DNA of 16,597 bases from Burkholderiaceae bacterium (GCA_022701845.1 JAKONS010000003.1:1-16597), one strand, 5' to 3'. Positions 1-7,321 are shown, counted from the stretch's first letter. Notes: generated from the letters alone by a model not told the origin. Program-made: numbers and translations.

Positions 1-2
1 GC

Positions 3-218
3 AATCGCTGGGTGATGTTCGACCCGACCGAACTGGCACCGGTCGAAGCGATGGTGCGTGTAGGCAACGGGCGCGATGCGAAAGATGCGGCCTTCGCCAC
101 GATGTACGGCATGGTGGCGATGTCGTATATGCACCTGCAGATCCACCACGACGGCAGCCCTACCAGCGACACGCCGGACCCCCGCGGCGCGACGGTGCGC
201 AGGCTGATGCCGGCCTGA
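3..218 (+). CDS. Transglutaminase-like protein, C-terminal fragment (5' end outside window)
   Basis: The open frame enters from the left edge and ends at TGA 216-218, leaving 71 residues. It begins NRWVMFDPTELAP and continues with VRVGNGRDAKDAAFATMYG. This is the typical end of the bacterial transglutaminase-like (COG1305-type) domain. The Asp of FDPT is the expected third member of the Cys-His-Asp triad; the Cys and His would lie upstream of the window. These proteins are papain-fold peptidase or amidase-like enzymes, often of unknown substrate. The end fits the family: a short tail follows the core and a hairpin lies just after the stop. The family call rests on the FDPT and GRDA..AFAT motifs; a specific substrate cannot be assigned. 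Confidence 0.72.
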   Translation, partial: NRWVMFDPTELAPVEAMVRVGNGRDAKDAAFATMYGMVAMSYMHLQIHHDGSPTSDTPDPRGATVRRLMPA

Positions 219-225
219 TGCCGCA

Positions 226-250
226 AGCCCTGCGGTCGCAGGGCTAATTG
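226..250 (+). terminator. Hairpin downstream of the transglutaminase-like gene
   Basis: A perfect 8-bp stem, AGCCCTGC (226-233) and GCAGGGCT (238-245), closes a GGTC tetraloop. It starts 7 bases after the stop codon and is followed by AATTG. The U-tract is poor, so this is a plausible but weak intrinsic terminator that would separate the upstream gene from mnmG. Confidence 0.5.
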
Positions 251-270
251 TTGGAACCCCGGTTTGATCG

Positions 271-291
271 GGTGCATCGATAAAATGCACC
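271..291 (+). promoter_or_regulatory. Inverted repeat in the mnmG upstream region
   Basis: GGTGCAT (271-277) and ATGCACC (285-291) form a perfect 7-bp dyad around the AT-rich spacer CGATAAA. The centre contains a -10-like GATAAAAT, but I could not place a well-spaced -35 box. It could be an operator-like dyad or an RNA hairpin in the leader between the upstream gene and mnmG. The rest of the gap up to the mnmG start shows no other convincing element. Confidence 0.3.
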
Positions 292-453
292 GACCCCACG
301 CCTTGCTGCTTCGCCGGCGCGACCGGCATTTTCGTCGTCGAGCGGTTCATGCCGATGCGACCGGACACCGTCATGCAGCCAAGGCGGTGCCGTGCTGGAG
401 CAGGCGCCCAGCGGGCTCGTTGCCGAACGCGCAACCACCACCGAGGAACTACC

Positions 454-2421
454 GTGATCTATCCACAAGAATTCGACGTGATCGTCGTAGGCGGTGGCCA
501 TGCCGGCACCGAAGCCGCGCTGGCTGCCGCGCGCATGGGAAGCAAGACGCTGCTGCTGACCCACAACCTCGAAACGCTCGGCCAGATGAGTTGCAACCCG
601 TCGATCGGCGGCATCGGCAAGGGTCACCTGGTCAAGGAAGTCGACGCCCTGGGTGGTGCGATGGCGATCGCCACCGACGAGGCAGGCATACAGTTCCGCA
701 TCCTGAACAGCTCGAAAGGCCCGGCCGTGCGCGCCACCCGCGCCCAGGCCGACCGGATTCTCTACAAGGCGGCCATTCGTGGTCGGCTGGAATCGCAGCC
801 GAATCTCTGGCTGTTCCAGCAAGCGGTGGACGACCTGGTGGTGGAGGGCGATCGGGTCGTGGGTGCTGTCACCCAGGTCGGCATCACCTTTCGCGCGCGG
901 GCGGTGGTGCTGACCGCCGGCACCTTCCTCGACGGAAAGATCCACGTCGGCCTGAACAACTATGCGGCGGGTCGCGCGGGTGACCCCCCAGCGACATCGC
1001 TGTCCGCGCGCCTGAAGGAACTGCAGCTGCCGCAAGGCCGGTTGAAGACCGGCACGCCGCCGCGCATCGACGGACGCAGCATCGATTTCACCCAGTGTGC
1101 CGAGCAGCCCGGCGACGGCATGCCCGGCGGCACCAACGAGGGCAGGGTGCCAGCGTTCAGCTTCATGGGGTCGGCAGCGATGCATCCACGACAGATGCCG
1201 TGCTGGGTCACGCACACTAACGAACGTACCCACGAGATCATTCGCAGCGGGTTCGATCGCAGCCCTATGTTCACCGGCAAGATCGAAGGGGTCGGCCCGC
1301 GCTACTGCCCGAGCGTGGAAGACAAGATCAACCGGTTCGCCGACAAGGACAGCCACCAGATCTTTCTGGAACCGGAGGGGCTGACGACCCACGAGTTCTA
1401 TCCGAACGGCATTTCGACTAGCCTGCCTTTCGACATCCAGTACGCGTTGGTGCGCTCGATGAAGGGGCTGGAGAACGCACACATCATGCGACCCGGCTAC
1501 GCCATCGAATACGACTACTTCGATCCGCGCGCCTTGAGTTCCAGCTTCGAGACACGCCAGATCCGCGGCCTGTTTTTTGCCGGCCAGATCAACGGCACTA
1601 CCGGATATGAAGAAGCAGCGGCACAAGGGCTGTTCGCCGGCATCAACGCGGCGCTGCAGGTTCGCGGCGAGGCGGCGTGGTTGCCAGGTCGGGACGAGGC
1701 TTACCTCGGCGTGATGGTCGACGACCTGATCACCAAGGGCGTCACCGAGCCCTACCGCATGTTCACCAGCCGCGCGGAATACCGGCTGCAGCTGCGGGAA
1801 GACAACGCCGACGCTCGACTGACCGAGGCCGGCCGCCGGATCGGCCTGGTTGGGGATGCACAGTGGGAAGCTTTCAACCGGAAGCGGGATGCTGTTTCAC
1901 GTGAAACAGAGCGGCTGCGGTCGTTGTGGATCAGCCCGCGCAACCTGGCAGCAAGCGAATCCGAGCGCGTTCTGGGCAAGGCGATCGAGCATGAATACAA
2001 CCTCGCGGACTTGCTCAGACGACCGGATGTCGATTACGACGCCTTGATGTCGCTCGACAACGGCCGCTTCGCCAGCGCATCGGTTTCACGTGAAACACTG
2101 GGCGAGGCACGTGATGCGGTCATCGAGCAGATCGAGATTTCCGCCAAATATTCCGGCTACATCGACCGCCAGCGCGATGAGGTAGAGCGATCCGCGTCGC
2201 ACGAAAGAATGGTGCTGCCTGTCGATCTCGACTACATGGCCGTCAATGCCTTGAGCATCGAAGTCCGACAGAAACTGCAGAAGCAGCGTCCCGAAACCTT
2301 GGGCCAGGCCGGACGCATTTCCGGGGTCACGCCGGCCGCGATTTCATTGCTGCTGGTGCATCTGAAGAAGCGCGGCTTCAAGGGCCTGGAGCAAACCGCA
2401 GACGACGTGGTGCCCGCTTGA
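454..2421 (+). CDS. mnmG: MnmG (GidA), tRNA uridine-5-carboxymethylaminomethyl modification enzyme
   Basis: MnmG is the FAD-dependent subunit that works with MnmE to add the carboxymethylaminomethyl group at C5 of wobble uridine 34 in certain tRNAs. The 655-residue product starts at GTG 454, chosen because GAGG (443-446) is well spaced and the FAD-binding motif [14 protein letters not shown] (about residues 9-22) then falls at the usual place. An in-frame ATG at 349 would add 35 residues of non-family sequence. Cys47 (QMSCNPS) and Cys285 (RYCPSVED) match the two conserved MnmG cysteines, and the C-terminus ends in the helical [18 protein letters not shown] region. Length is close to the usual 620-650. 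Two parS sites are embedded in the 3' half, each translating as VSRET. It overlaps rsmG by four bases, so the two are probably co-transcribed. Confidence 0.97.
   Translation: MIYPQEFDVIVVGGGHAGTEAALAAARMGSKTLLLTHNLETLGQMSCNPSIGGIGKGHLVKEVDALGGAMAIATDEAGIQFRILNSSKGPAVRATRAQADRILYKAAIRGRLESQPNLWLFQQAVDDLVVEGDRVVGAVTQVGITFRARAVVLTAGTFLDGKIHVGLNNYAAGRAGDPPATSLSARLKELQLPQGRLKTGTPPRIDGRSIDFTQCAEQPGDGMPGGTNEGRVPAFSFMGSAAMHPRQMPCWVTHTNERTHEIIRSGFDRSPMFTGKIEGVGPRYCPSVEDKINRFADKDSHQIFLEPEGLTTHEFYPNGISTSLPFDIQYALVRSMKGLENAHIMRPGYAIEYDYFDPRALSSSFETRQIRGLFFAGQINGTTGYEEAAAQGLFAGINAALQVRGEAAWLPGRDEAYLGVMVDDLITKGVTEPYRMFTSRAEYRLQLREDNADARLTEAGRRIGLVGDAQWEAFNRKRDAVSRETERLRSLWISPRNLAASESERVLGKAIEHEYNLADLLRRPDVDYDALMSLDNGRFASASVSRETLGEARDAVIEQIEISAKYSGYIDRQRDEVERSASHERMVLPVDLDYMAVNALSIEVRQKLQKQRPETLGQAGRISGVTPAAISLLLVHLKKRGFKGLEQTADDVVPA
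1893..1908. other. parS: parS centromere site 1 (inside mnmG)
   Basis: TGTTTCACGTGAAACA is a perfect 16-bp palindrome and equals the canonical chromosomal parS consensus bound by ParB. It is read in the mnmG frame as part of A-V-S-R-E-T. It should act as a ParB loading site for the parA/parB system about 1.2 kb downstream. Confidence 0.93.
2082..2097. other. parS: parS centromere site 2 (inside mnmG)
   Basis: GGTTTCACGTGAAACA differs from the 16-bp consensus only at its first base; the inner 14 bases are a perfect palindrome. It lies exactly 189 bases (63 codons) after site 1, in the same codon phase, and is again translated as V-S-R-E-T. Confidence 0.88.
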
Positions 2422-3056
2422 CAGCCGTCACGTTGGAGCAGGGCGCGGAAACCCTGGGGCTTGCGCTTTCCGATGCACAACGCGATCAGCTTCACCGCTA
2501 CCTGGCGATGCTGCAAAAGTGGAACAAGGTCTACATCCTGACCGCGGTGCGCGACCCTGCGGAAATGCTGACGCACCATCTCTTCGACAGCCTTGCCGTC
2601 ATTCCATCGTTGATGCGCCAACGCGGCAACGACCGTGAGTTTGCCTTGCTGGATGTCGGCTCTGGCGGCGGCTTGCCCGGCGCCGTGATTGCCATTTGCT
2701 GTCCGCAGGCCCGGGTGAGTTGTGTCGACACGGTTGCCAAGAAAGCTGCGTTTCAGCAGCAGGTGGCGTTGGAGCTTCGCTTACCGAATTTGCGCGGACT
2801 CCATGCACGCGTCGAAACCCTGGTCGAACCCAAGGATGTCGTGTGCTCCCGCGCTTTCGCGTCGCTGCAGAATTTTGTGCAGTGGTCCGAGCCCTCGTTG
2901 GGGCAGGGCGGCATATGGATGGCTATGAAGGGCAAGGACCCGGCCGACGAGTTGGCTGTCCTGCCGCCCCACGTGCAGGTGTTCCACGTGGAACAGATCC
3001 AGGTTCCGGGTCTCGACGCCGATCGGTGCATCGTTTGGATGCAGCCGAGCCCGTAA
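2418..3056 (+). CDS. rsmG: RsmG (GidB), 16S rRNA (guanine527-N7)-methyltransferase
   Basis: RsmG uses S-adenosylmethionine to make m7G527 in 16S rRNA; loss is known to give low-level streptomycin resistance in several bacteria. The 212-residue product carries the SAM-binding motif [12 protein letters not shown] (Asp79 and the glycines at about 81-85) and the family N-terminal segment [23 protein letters not shown]. The start is TTG 2418, overlapping the mnmG stop as TTGA. The only nearby in-frame alternative is TTG 2433, and no ATG or GTG fits the family N-terminus. No clear Shine-Dalgarno is visible, consistent with coupling to mnmG. A parS palindrome is built into the 3' end (V-F-H-V-E-Q). 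Length matches the family's usual 205-215. Confidence 0.95.
   Translation: MTAVTLEQGAETLGLALSDAQRDQLHRYLAMLQKWNKVYILTAVRDPAEMLTHHLFDSLAVIPSLMRQRGNDREFALLDVGSGGGLPGAVIAICCPQARVSCVDTVAKKAAFQQQVALELRLPNLRGLHARVETLVEPKDVVCSRAFASLQNFVQWSEPSLGQGGIWMAMKGKDPADELAVLPPHVQVFHVEQIQVPGLDADRCIVWMQPSP
2980..2995. other. parS: parS centromere site 3 (inside rsmG)
   Basis: TGTTCCACGTGGAACA is a perfect 16-bp palindrome. It is the TTCCAC/GTGGAA version of parS known from pseudomonads and others, differing symmetrically from sites 1 and 2 at one base per arm. It ends 147 bases before the parA start. Confidence 0.9.
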
Positions 3057-3093
3057 ACTCGCACGCCTGTCATTCCCGCGTCTAGCGGCTGTC

Positions 3094-3110
3094 GAAGCGA
3101 CCAGCGCTTC
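3094..3110 (+). terminator. Short hairpin between rsmG and parA
   Basis: GAAGCG (3094-3099) pairs with CGCTTC (3105-3110) across a 5-base loop, followed by a pyrimidine-rich run TGAACCTTTCTTTCTC. It may be a weak terminator or attenuator for rsmG, or a leader structure for parA, which has no obvious Shine-Dalgarno. The stem is short and there is no true U-tract. Confidence 0.25.
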
Positions 3111-3142
3111 TGAACCTTTCTTTCTCACTCACTCCACCATCC

Positions 3143-3967
3143 ATGGCCCAGATTTTTTGTGTCGCCAACCAGAAGGGCGGCGTCGGCAAAACCACCACGT
3201 CGGTCAATCTGGCCGCCGGCTTAGCCAAGATCGGGCAGCGCGTACTGCTGGTCGATCTGGATCCGCAGGGAAATGCGACCATGGGATCGGGCGTCGACAA
3301 GCGGGCCCTGGTGTCGACGCTCTATGAAGTGCTGGTCGACGGGATGCCGGTGACGGAGGCCCGGGTGAGGGCGGAACGACTCGAAGCCAGCGGCTGCGCC
3401 TACGATGTGTTGGGCGCCAACCGTGAGCTGGCGGGCGCGGAGCTGGAGATGGTGGACATGGAGAACCGTGAACGCCTGTTGAAGACAGCGCTCGCAGCGG
3501 TCGATGCGGATTACGACTTCATCCTCGTCGACTGCCCGCCATCCCTGTCGCTGCTCACCCTGAACGGCCTGTGCTGCGCCCACGGCGTGGTGGTACCGAT
3601 GCAGTGCGAGTACTTCGCCCTGGAAGGCCTGACCGACCTGGTCAGCACCATCAAGCAGGTGCATGCCAACCTCAACAAGGACCTGAAGATCATCGGTTTG
3701 CTGCGGGTGATGTTCGACCCGCGCATCACCTTGCAGCAGCAGGTCAGCGAGCAGCTGAAGGATCATTTCGGCGACAAGGTGTTCGATACGGTCATCCCCC
3801 GCAACGTGCGTCTAGCCGAAGCACCGAGCTACGGCTTGCCCGGTGTCGTGTTCGATCCGGCCAGCAAGGGTGCGCAAGCCTTCGTGACCTTCGCCTCCGA
3901 GATGGTTCGCCGGGCCGCACCGTCGCCGGCACCCGCAGCACCCGCCGCGCCGCTGGCCACCGCATGA
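3143..3967 (+). CDS. parA: ParA (Soj) chromosome partitioning ATPase
   Basis: ParA is a deviant Walker ATPase that binds non-specific DNA as an ATP dimer; ParB-parS complexes stimulate its ATPase, which drives segregation of the origin region. The 274-residue protein begins MAQIFCVANQKGGVGKTTT, with the signature Lys11 and Walker Lys16. VLLVDLDPQGNAT (Asp38, Asp40) gives the switch I/Walker A' region and FILVDCPPSLS the Walker B region. The short N-terminus without an extra HTH is typical of chromosomal Soj-type ParA. The last ~15 residues are Ala/Pro-rich (PSPAPAAPAAP). ATG 3143 places the Walker motif correctly, but no Shine-Dalgarno is visible. The stop overlaps the next gene as ATGA. Confidence 0.96.
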   Translation: MAQIFCVANQKGGVGKTTTSVNLAAGLAKIGQRVLLVDLDPQGNATMGSGVDKRALVSTLYEVLVDGMPVTEARVRAERLEASGCAYDVLGANRELAGAELEMVDMENRERLLKTALAAVDADYDFILVDCPPSLSLLTLNGLCCAHGVVVPMQCEYFALEGLTDLVSTIKQVHANLNKDLKIIGLLRVMFDPRITLQQQVSEQLKDHFGDKVFDTVIPRNVRLAEAPSYGLPGVVFDPASKGAQAFVTFASEMVRRAAPSPAPAAPAAPLATA

Positions 3968-4539
3968 ACGCCGCGCGGGTCCTGACACTGCCCGGTTGGC
4001 ACGGCAGCGGCGCCGACCATTGGCAAAGCCGGTGGGAAGCGCTCTACGGCTATCGCCGTGTCGAGCAGCACGACTGGCTCCGACCCCTGCGCGGCGACTG
4101 GAGCGCGCGGCTGGAAGACGAAATCCTGGCGGCCGGCGACGCGCCGGTGGTGCTGGTGGCGCACAGCCTGGGCTGCGCCCTGGTCGCCGCCTGGGCGAGC
4201 CATTCCCGTCATGTGCGCCGGGTGCGGGCCGCGCTGCTGGTGGCCCCACCGGATGTCGAAAGCGACGCCCTGCGCACGCAGCTTCCGGGATGGTCGCCGA
4301 TGGCGATGCAGCGCCTGCCGTTCATGTCAACCACCATCGCCAGCAGCGACGATCCTTACAGCGCCCTGCATCGCACCCGCGCGTTCGCCACCGCATGGGG
4401 GTCGGCCTTCGTGGATATCGGAGCGCACGGCCACATCAACGCGGAAAGCGGTCTGGGCGACTGGCCCCAGGGCTATGCCTATCTCCGCGAAGTGGCCGGC
4501 GCCGCGGCGGTGGCCCTCACCGCCAAGCCTTCGGCTTGA
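3964..4539 (+). CDS. RBBP9/YdeN-type alpha/beta serine hydrolase
   Basis: A 191-residue small alpha/beta hydrolase of the RBBP9/YdeN (COG3545) type, inserted between parA and parB. It opens VLTLPGWHGSGADHWQSRWE, the family N-terminal signature. The nucleophile is Ser68 in VAHSLGC (GXSXG-like, with Ala in place of the first Gly), the catalytic His is probably His157 in GHINAESGLGDWPQG, and the acid is Asp129 or Asp130 in SSDDPY. The natural substrate of bacterial members is not established. ATG 3964 overlaps the parA stop (ATGA), implying translational coupling; an open frame continues upstream into parA but does not match the family. parB begins 32 bases after its stop, so all three are probably one operon. 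Confidence 0.88.
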   Translation: MNAARVLTLPGWHGSGADHWQSRWEALYGYRRVEQHDWLRPLRGDWSARLEDEILAAGDAPVVLVAHSLGCALVAAWASHSRHVRRVRAALLVAPPDVESDALRTQLPGWSPMAMQRLPFMSTTIASSDDPYSALHRTRAFATAWGSAFVDIGAHGHINAESGLGDWPQGYAYLREVAGAAAVALTAKPSA

Positions 4540-4571
4540 CCGCCCGCCTCAACGCATCAGGAACAATAAGA

Positions 4572-5513
4572 ATGGTCACCAAGAAAACCAAGGGTCTCGG
4601 CCGCGGTCTCGAAATGCTGCTGGGTCCGAAAGCGGTCGATGCGCCGGCCCCGACCGACGCCACCGATCCCGGCCTGCCCACGACACTGGCGCTCGACTCC
4701 ATCGTGGCAGGGGCCTACCAGCCGCGTACCCGGATGGACGAAGGCGCGCTGTACGAGTTGGCGGAGAGCATCAAGGCGCAGGGAATCATGCAGCCGATCC
4801 TGGTGCGGCCGCTCGCCGCCGGGGTTCATGCGGGGCAGTACGAAATCATCGCCGGCGAGCGCCGCTACCGTGCCGCGCGCCTGGCCGGTCTCGACAGCGT
4901 CCCGGTGCTGGTGCGCGACGTGCCGGACGAGTCCGCCGCTGCCATGGCGCTGATCGAGAACATCCAGCGAGAAGACCTGAATCCGCTGGAAGAAGCGCAG
5001 GGCCTGCAGCGCCTGGTGAAGGAATTCGGGCTCACCCACGAACAGGCCGCCCAGGCGGTGGGCCGCTCGCGCAGCGCGGCGAGCAACCTGCTGCGCCTGC
5101 TGGGCCTGGCCGAGCCGGTGCAGACGATGCTGATGGCCGGTGATCTCGACATGGGCCATGCACGCGCCTTGCTGCCGCTCGATCGCGCCGCCCAGATCAC
5201 CGCGGCCCACCAGATCGCCGCGCGCAAGCTGTCGGTGCGGGAAGCGGAATCCCTGGCGCGCAAGGTCGGCGCCGATTTCGGCCTGAATGCGCAGGTGCCC
5301 CAGGCGGCGCGGACGGAACGATCGAAGGATGTGCAGCGCGTGGAGGAAGAGCTCTCCGACATGTTCACCGCACAGGTGGAGGTGCGGATGAAAAAGCGCG
5401 CCAAGCGCGACGGCACGCCCGGCGAAAGCGGCGAACTCGCCATCCATTTCGCATCGATGGAAGAGTTGAACGGCCTCATCGACCGCCTGCGCGCACTGGC
5501 GCCCCAGCGCTAG
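4572..5513 (+). CDS. parB: ParB (Spo0J) parS-binding CTPase clamp
   Basis: ParB loads at parS, closes into a sliding clamp on CTP binding, spreads, and recruits ParA and SMC. The 313-residue protein has the KGLGRGLEMLL N-terminal ParA-contact segment (about residues 7-17) and the CTP-binding/arginine patch GERRYRA (Gly95-Arg100). ENIQREDLNPLEEA (Glu129, Asn130, Arg133) is the second nucleotide motif. A helix-turn-helix follows (LTHEQAAQAVGRSRSAASNLLRL region), and the C-terminal dimerisation tail ends at LRALAPQR. ATG 4572 is supported by AGGAA (4559-4563) with 8-base spacing; the frame is open far upstream but that sequence is not ParB. Its targets are presumably the three parS palindromes in mnmG and rsmG. 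Confidence 0.97.
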   Translation: MVTKKTKGLGRGLEMLLGPKAVDAPAPTDATDPGLPTTLALDSIVAGAYQPRTRMDEGALYELAESIKAQGIMQPILVRPLAAGVHAGQYEIIAGERRYRAARLAGLDSVPVLVRDVPDESAAAMALIENIQREDLNPLEEAQGLQRLVKEFGLTHEQAAQAVGRSRSAASNLLRLLGLAEPVQTMLMAGDLDMGHARALLPLDRAAQITAAHQIAARKLSVREAESLARKVGADFGLNAQVPQAARTERSKDVQRVEEELSDMFTAQVEVRMKKRAKRDGTPGESGELAIHFASMEELNGLIDRLRALAPQR

Positions 5514-5520
5514 CCCGCCA

Positions 5521-5561
5521 CCGAGACCGCCTTGCCGCTGGTGGGCCTGCGGTGGGCTCGG
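5521..5561. terminator. Possible bidirectional terminator between convergent parB and the LytTR gene
   Basis: CCGAGACCGCC (5521-5531) and GGTGGGCTCGG (5551-5561) can pair at 9 of 11 positions across a loop of 19 bases in the 55-base convergent gap. There is no U-tract on either side, so this is a weak call. Confidence 0.3.
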
Positions 5562-5568
5562 CACATCG

Positions 5569-6279
5569 TCACATCACCTTGAAGACCGTCTCGAACGCAC
5601 GGCTCACCTGAAGGTCGGCGCCGGCGCAGGGCAGGCGAACCCGTAGCCGGCCGAGCTCGTCACGCCAGATCCGGCGCGCCATGCGCAGGTTCAGCAAAGT
5701 GCTGCGGTGAATACGCTTGAAGAATCGCGCGTCGAGCCGCCGTTCGAACTCGGCGATCGTGGTGCGCACCCACCCTTCCTGCTCCACCGATACGACGCGT
5801 GTGTATTTGTTATCGGCCTGCAGGTAACAAATGTCGTCGGGCTGAAAGAGCACCAGTTCGTTACCTTGTGCCGCCACCACGGTCGTCAGCGGTGCACTTT
5901 CGACGTTCGACATGCGAAATCCGATCTCGCGCAGACGCGCTTCGGCACGCTCGAAGGCCTGGTTCATGCGGCTCGGTGCCAGTGGCTTCAAAACGTAATC
6001 GGCTGCGGCGATCTGGAAAGCGTCCACCGCCAGCGTCGGATCCACCGTGGTGAACACCACCGCGGCATCGCCGGGCAGCCTGCGGATCCAGCGCGGATCG
6101 CAATCGCGCAAATGGATATCGAGCACCAGCACCTGCGGCCGCCACTCGGCGACCGCTGCCAGTACACCCTCGGACGTCGCGGTGTGGGCCACCTGGGTCC
6201 ACTGGGGCCGCAGCCGCGAAATCATGCGTACCAATCGCTCCCGCTGTACCGGGTCGTCTTCCCCGACAACAACGTCCAT
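5569..6279 (-). CDS. LytR/AlgR-type response regulator (REC + LytTR)
   Basis: A 236-residue two-component response regulator. The N-terminal receiver has Glu7/Asp8/Asp9, phospho-acceptor Asp54 (VLVLDIHLRD), Thr77 and Lys98 (VLKPL). The C-terminal half is a LytTR DNA-binding domain (about residues 130-236) with the signature DNKYTRV..., FKRIHRSTLLNL and a final VSRAFETVFKVM. It should bind direct-repeat promoter sites when phosphorylated. The start ATG (6277-6279) has GAGGG almost touching it, an unusually short spacing, but no other start fits the receiver N-terminus. It is transcribed towards parB and away from the signalling genes to its right. The usual LytS-type sensor partner is not adjacent; a degenerate LytS-like protein lies at 8341-8970. 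Confidence 0.9.
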   Translation of the reverse strand: MDVVVGEDDPVQRERLVRMISRLRPQWTQVAHTATSEGVLAAVAEWRPQVLVLDIHLRDCDPRWIRRLPGDAAVVFTTVDPTLAVDAFQIAAADYVLKPLAPSRMNQAFERAEARLREIGFRMSNVESAPLTTVVAAQGNELVLFQPDDICYLQADNKYTRVVSVEQEGWVRTTIAEFERRLDARFFKRIHRSTLLNLRMARRIWRDELGRLRVRLPCAGADLQVSRAFETVFKVM

Positions 6280-6571
6280 CCCTCGGGTTTCCCATGTTTA
6301 TCAAAACTTACGCATGTTAGGACCCACTCTCACGTTCGAGGTATACGTCACGAATGCGATCAAGAAACCACAACGTCCATTCGCATTTCGTCGCGCCATA
6401 GGTCGCTTCGTCGTCGGAAAACAGGGGTTCGTCGCATGGCAGTGCCGTGCCCGCCAACATTTGTGATGCTTCGTTTCAATGCAAACCGGCATGCCTCACA
6501 TGTCAGCCGGTAGGCAGCAAACGTAACGGCTGTTGCCGTATTACCCGTTCTTCTGGAGCCGGAACACTGCC
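6280..6571. other. Long non-coding gap, relatively AT-rich, probably with divergent promoters
   Basis: This 292-base gap separates the divergent LytTR gene and the antitoxin-like gene. Counting by eye, bases 6301-6360 have 28 G/C of 60 and 6361-6420 have 32 of 60, clearly below the neighbouring genes. It must hold the promoter of the minus-strand regulator and probably one for the plus-strand pair. I could not place a well-spaced -35/-10 pair with confidence, and saw no convincing LytTR direct repeat. Confidence 0.5.
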
Positions 6572-6817
6572 ATGACCACAGTCACGCCCCCCGTCACACC
6601 CCCGCGCCGTCGCCCTCCGATCGCCGTCCAGGAGTCGCCGATGGTGCTTTTCCAATCCGCCTGCCTGGTGATGGGCTCGTATCGCAAGGCGGAACGCTGG
6701 TTCGAGGCCAGCCATCCGTTGCTGAGCGCCTCGCCCAAGAACGCACAGTCGTCCCCGGCGAAGGCGCAGCAGCTCGGCGCGCTGATGGAGGCGCTCTCCA
6801 AGGGCTGGCCGCTATGA
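6572..6817 (+). CDS. Small ParS/MbcA (DUF2384)-like antitoxin candidate
   Basis: An 81-residue protein. After a Pro/Arg-rich N-terminus (TPPVTPPRRRPP, about residues 4-15) it reads GSYRKAERWFEASHPLLSASPKN, then a helical end AKAQQLGALMEALSKGWPL. This resembles the antitoxin toxin-binding domain of RES-Xre systems, in which a W-containing helix is followed by a short loop and a terminal helix ending in LL..L..G. The N-terminal Xre-like DNA-binding part of typical members is absent, so if real it is a minimal antitoxin. ATG 6572 follows CTGGAGCC (6552-6559); an in-frame TTG at 6533 is less likely. It overlaps the next gene by ATGA, the order (antitoxin then toxin) expected for this system. The family call rests on weak resemblance plus context. 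Confidence 0.5.
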   Translation: MTTVTPPVTPPRRRPPIAVQESPMVLFQSACLVMGSYRKAERWFEASHPLLSASPKNAQSSPAKAQQLGALMEALSKGWPL

Positions 6818-7230
6818 GCCGCCATGCCTGGCGCCATGTGCATCCGACACAGTCGTGGACACGTGCGGCCGCCGAACCCGCCACCTACGACGGCCCCTTC
6901 CACCGTGCCGGCGAACGCGTCGTCTACGCATGGAGCAAGAGCGAACTGGCGGCCATGTCCAACGCCTACCTGTGCGCCGGCATCGATCCCGAGGAGATGC
7001 TGTGGGAGAAGCTGCTGCTGCCGGGCGAAGGGCAGATCGTCGACCTGGGCAGCAGCGAGAGCGTCTCGCCCGACCTGTTGCTGCAGCTGCGGCAGCGCGA
7101 TCTGCTGGGCGCCTGGGTGCCCACCTCGCTGTCGACCGACGGCATGGCGCTCGTCATGAACCCGGCCCATCCGCAGTTCACCCAGATCAAGGTGCTCGAC
7201 AGCCGCTTCATCACCCGCGCTTCCGGCTGA
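6814..7230 (+). CDS. Diverged RES-domain protein, candidate toxin
   Basis: A 138-residue protein. The order AWRHVHP (Arg7), GPFHRAGERVVYAWSKSELAAM (residues 27-48), LLLPGEGQIVDLG, WVPTSLS (101-107) and MNPAHPQFTQIKV (115-127) follows the layout of RES-domain toxins. In those toxins GRWN..G..V.Y..ES is followed late by a P-S motif and an NPAHPDF motif. RES toxins degrade or phosphorolyse NAD+ (for example MbcT and its relatives). Here the GRW motif is replaced by GPF, and by hand alignment the catalytic Glu in AL-LE maps to Ser49, so activity is doubtful. The gene is translationally coupled to the antitoxin-like gene by ATGA. The C-terminal NPAHP motif is the strongest evidence. Confidence 0.58.
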   Translation: MSRHAWRHVHPTQSWTRAAAEPATYDGPFHRAGERVVYAWSKSELAAMSNAYLCAGIDPEEMLWEKLLLPGEGQIVDLGSSESVSPDLLLQLRQRDLLGAWVPTSLSTDGMALVMNPAHPQFTQIKVLDSRFITRASG

Positions 7231-7243
7231 CCGCCGGCAGTCG

Positions 7244-7259
7244 CAGGCGGGCACGCCTG
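7244..7259 (+). terminator. Hairpin after the toxin-like gene
   Basis: CAGGCG (7244-7249) and CGCCTG (7254-7259) form a perfect 6-bp stem around a GGCA loop, 13 bases after the stop of the RES-like gene. No U-tract follows, so it is a weak terminator candidate separating that pair from the EAL gene. Confidence 0.3.
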
Positions 7260-7321
7260 TCGCTTCGCCCACCGGGTCCGCCCTCCTGCCTCCGCCATGC
7301 TCAAGTCCTGAAGGAAGCGCC

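Noticed and set aside
244..1626. Long open frame on the minus strand opposite mnmG
   Set aside because: It lies antisense to a complete, well-conserved mnmG and its translation shows no family motif; long antisense frames are expected in GC-rich DNA.
2108..2113. CACGTG core near parS site 2, and another at 2970-2975
   Set aside because: Only the inner six bases match; the flanks (GGCACGTGAT and CCCACGTGCA) lack the TGTT/AACA arms of parS.
6518..6526. Near-match to a LytTR binding site (minus strand TACGTTTGC)
   Set aside because: One mismatch and no second copy at direct-repeat spacing, so not supported.
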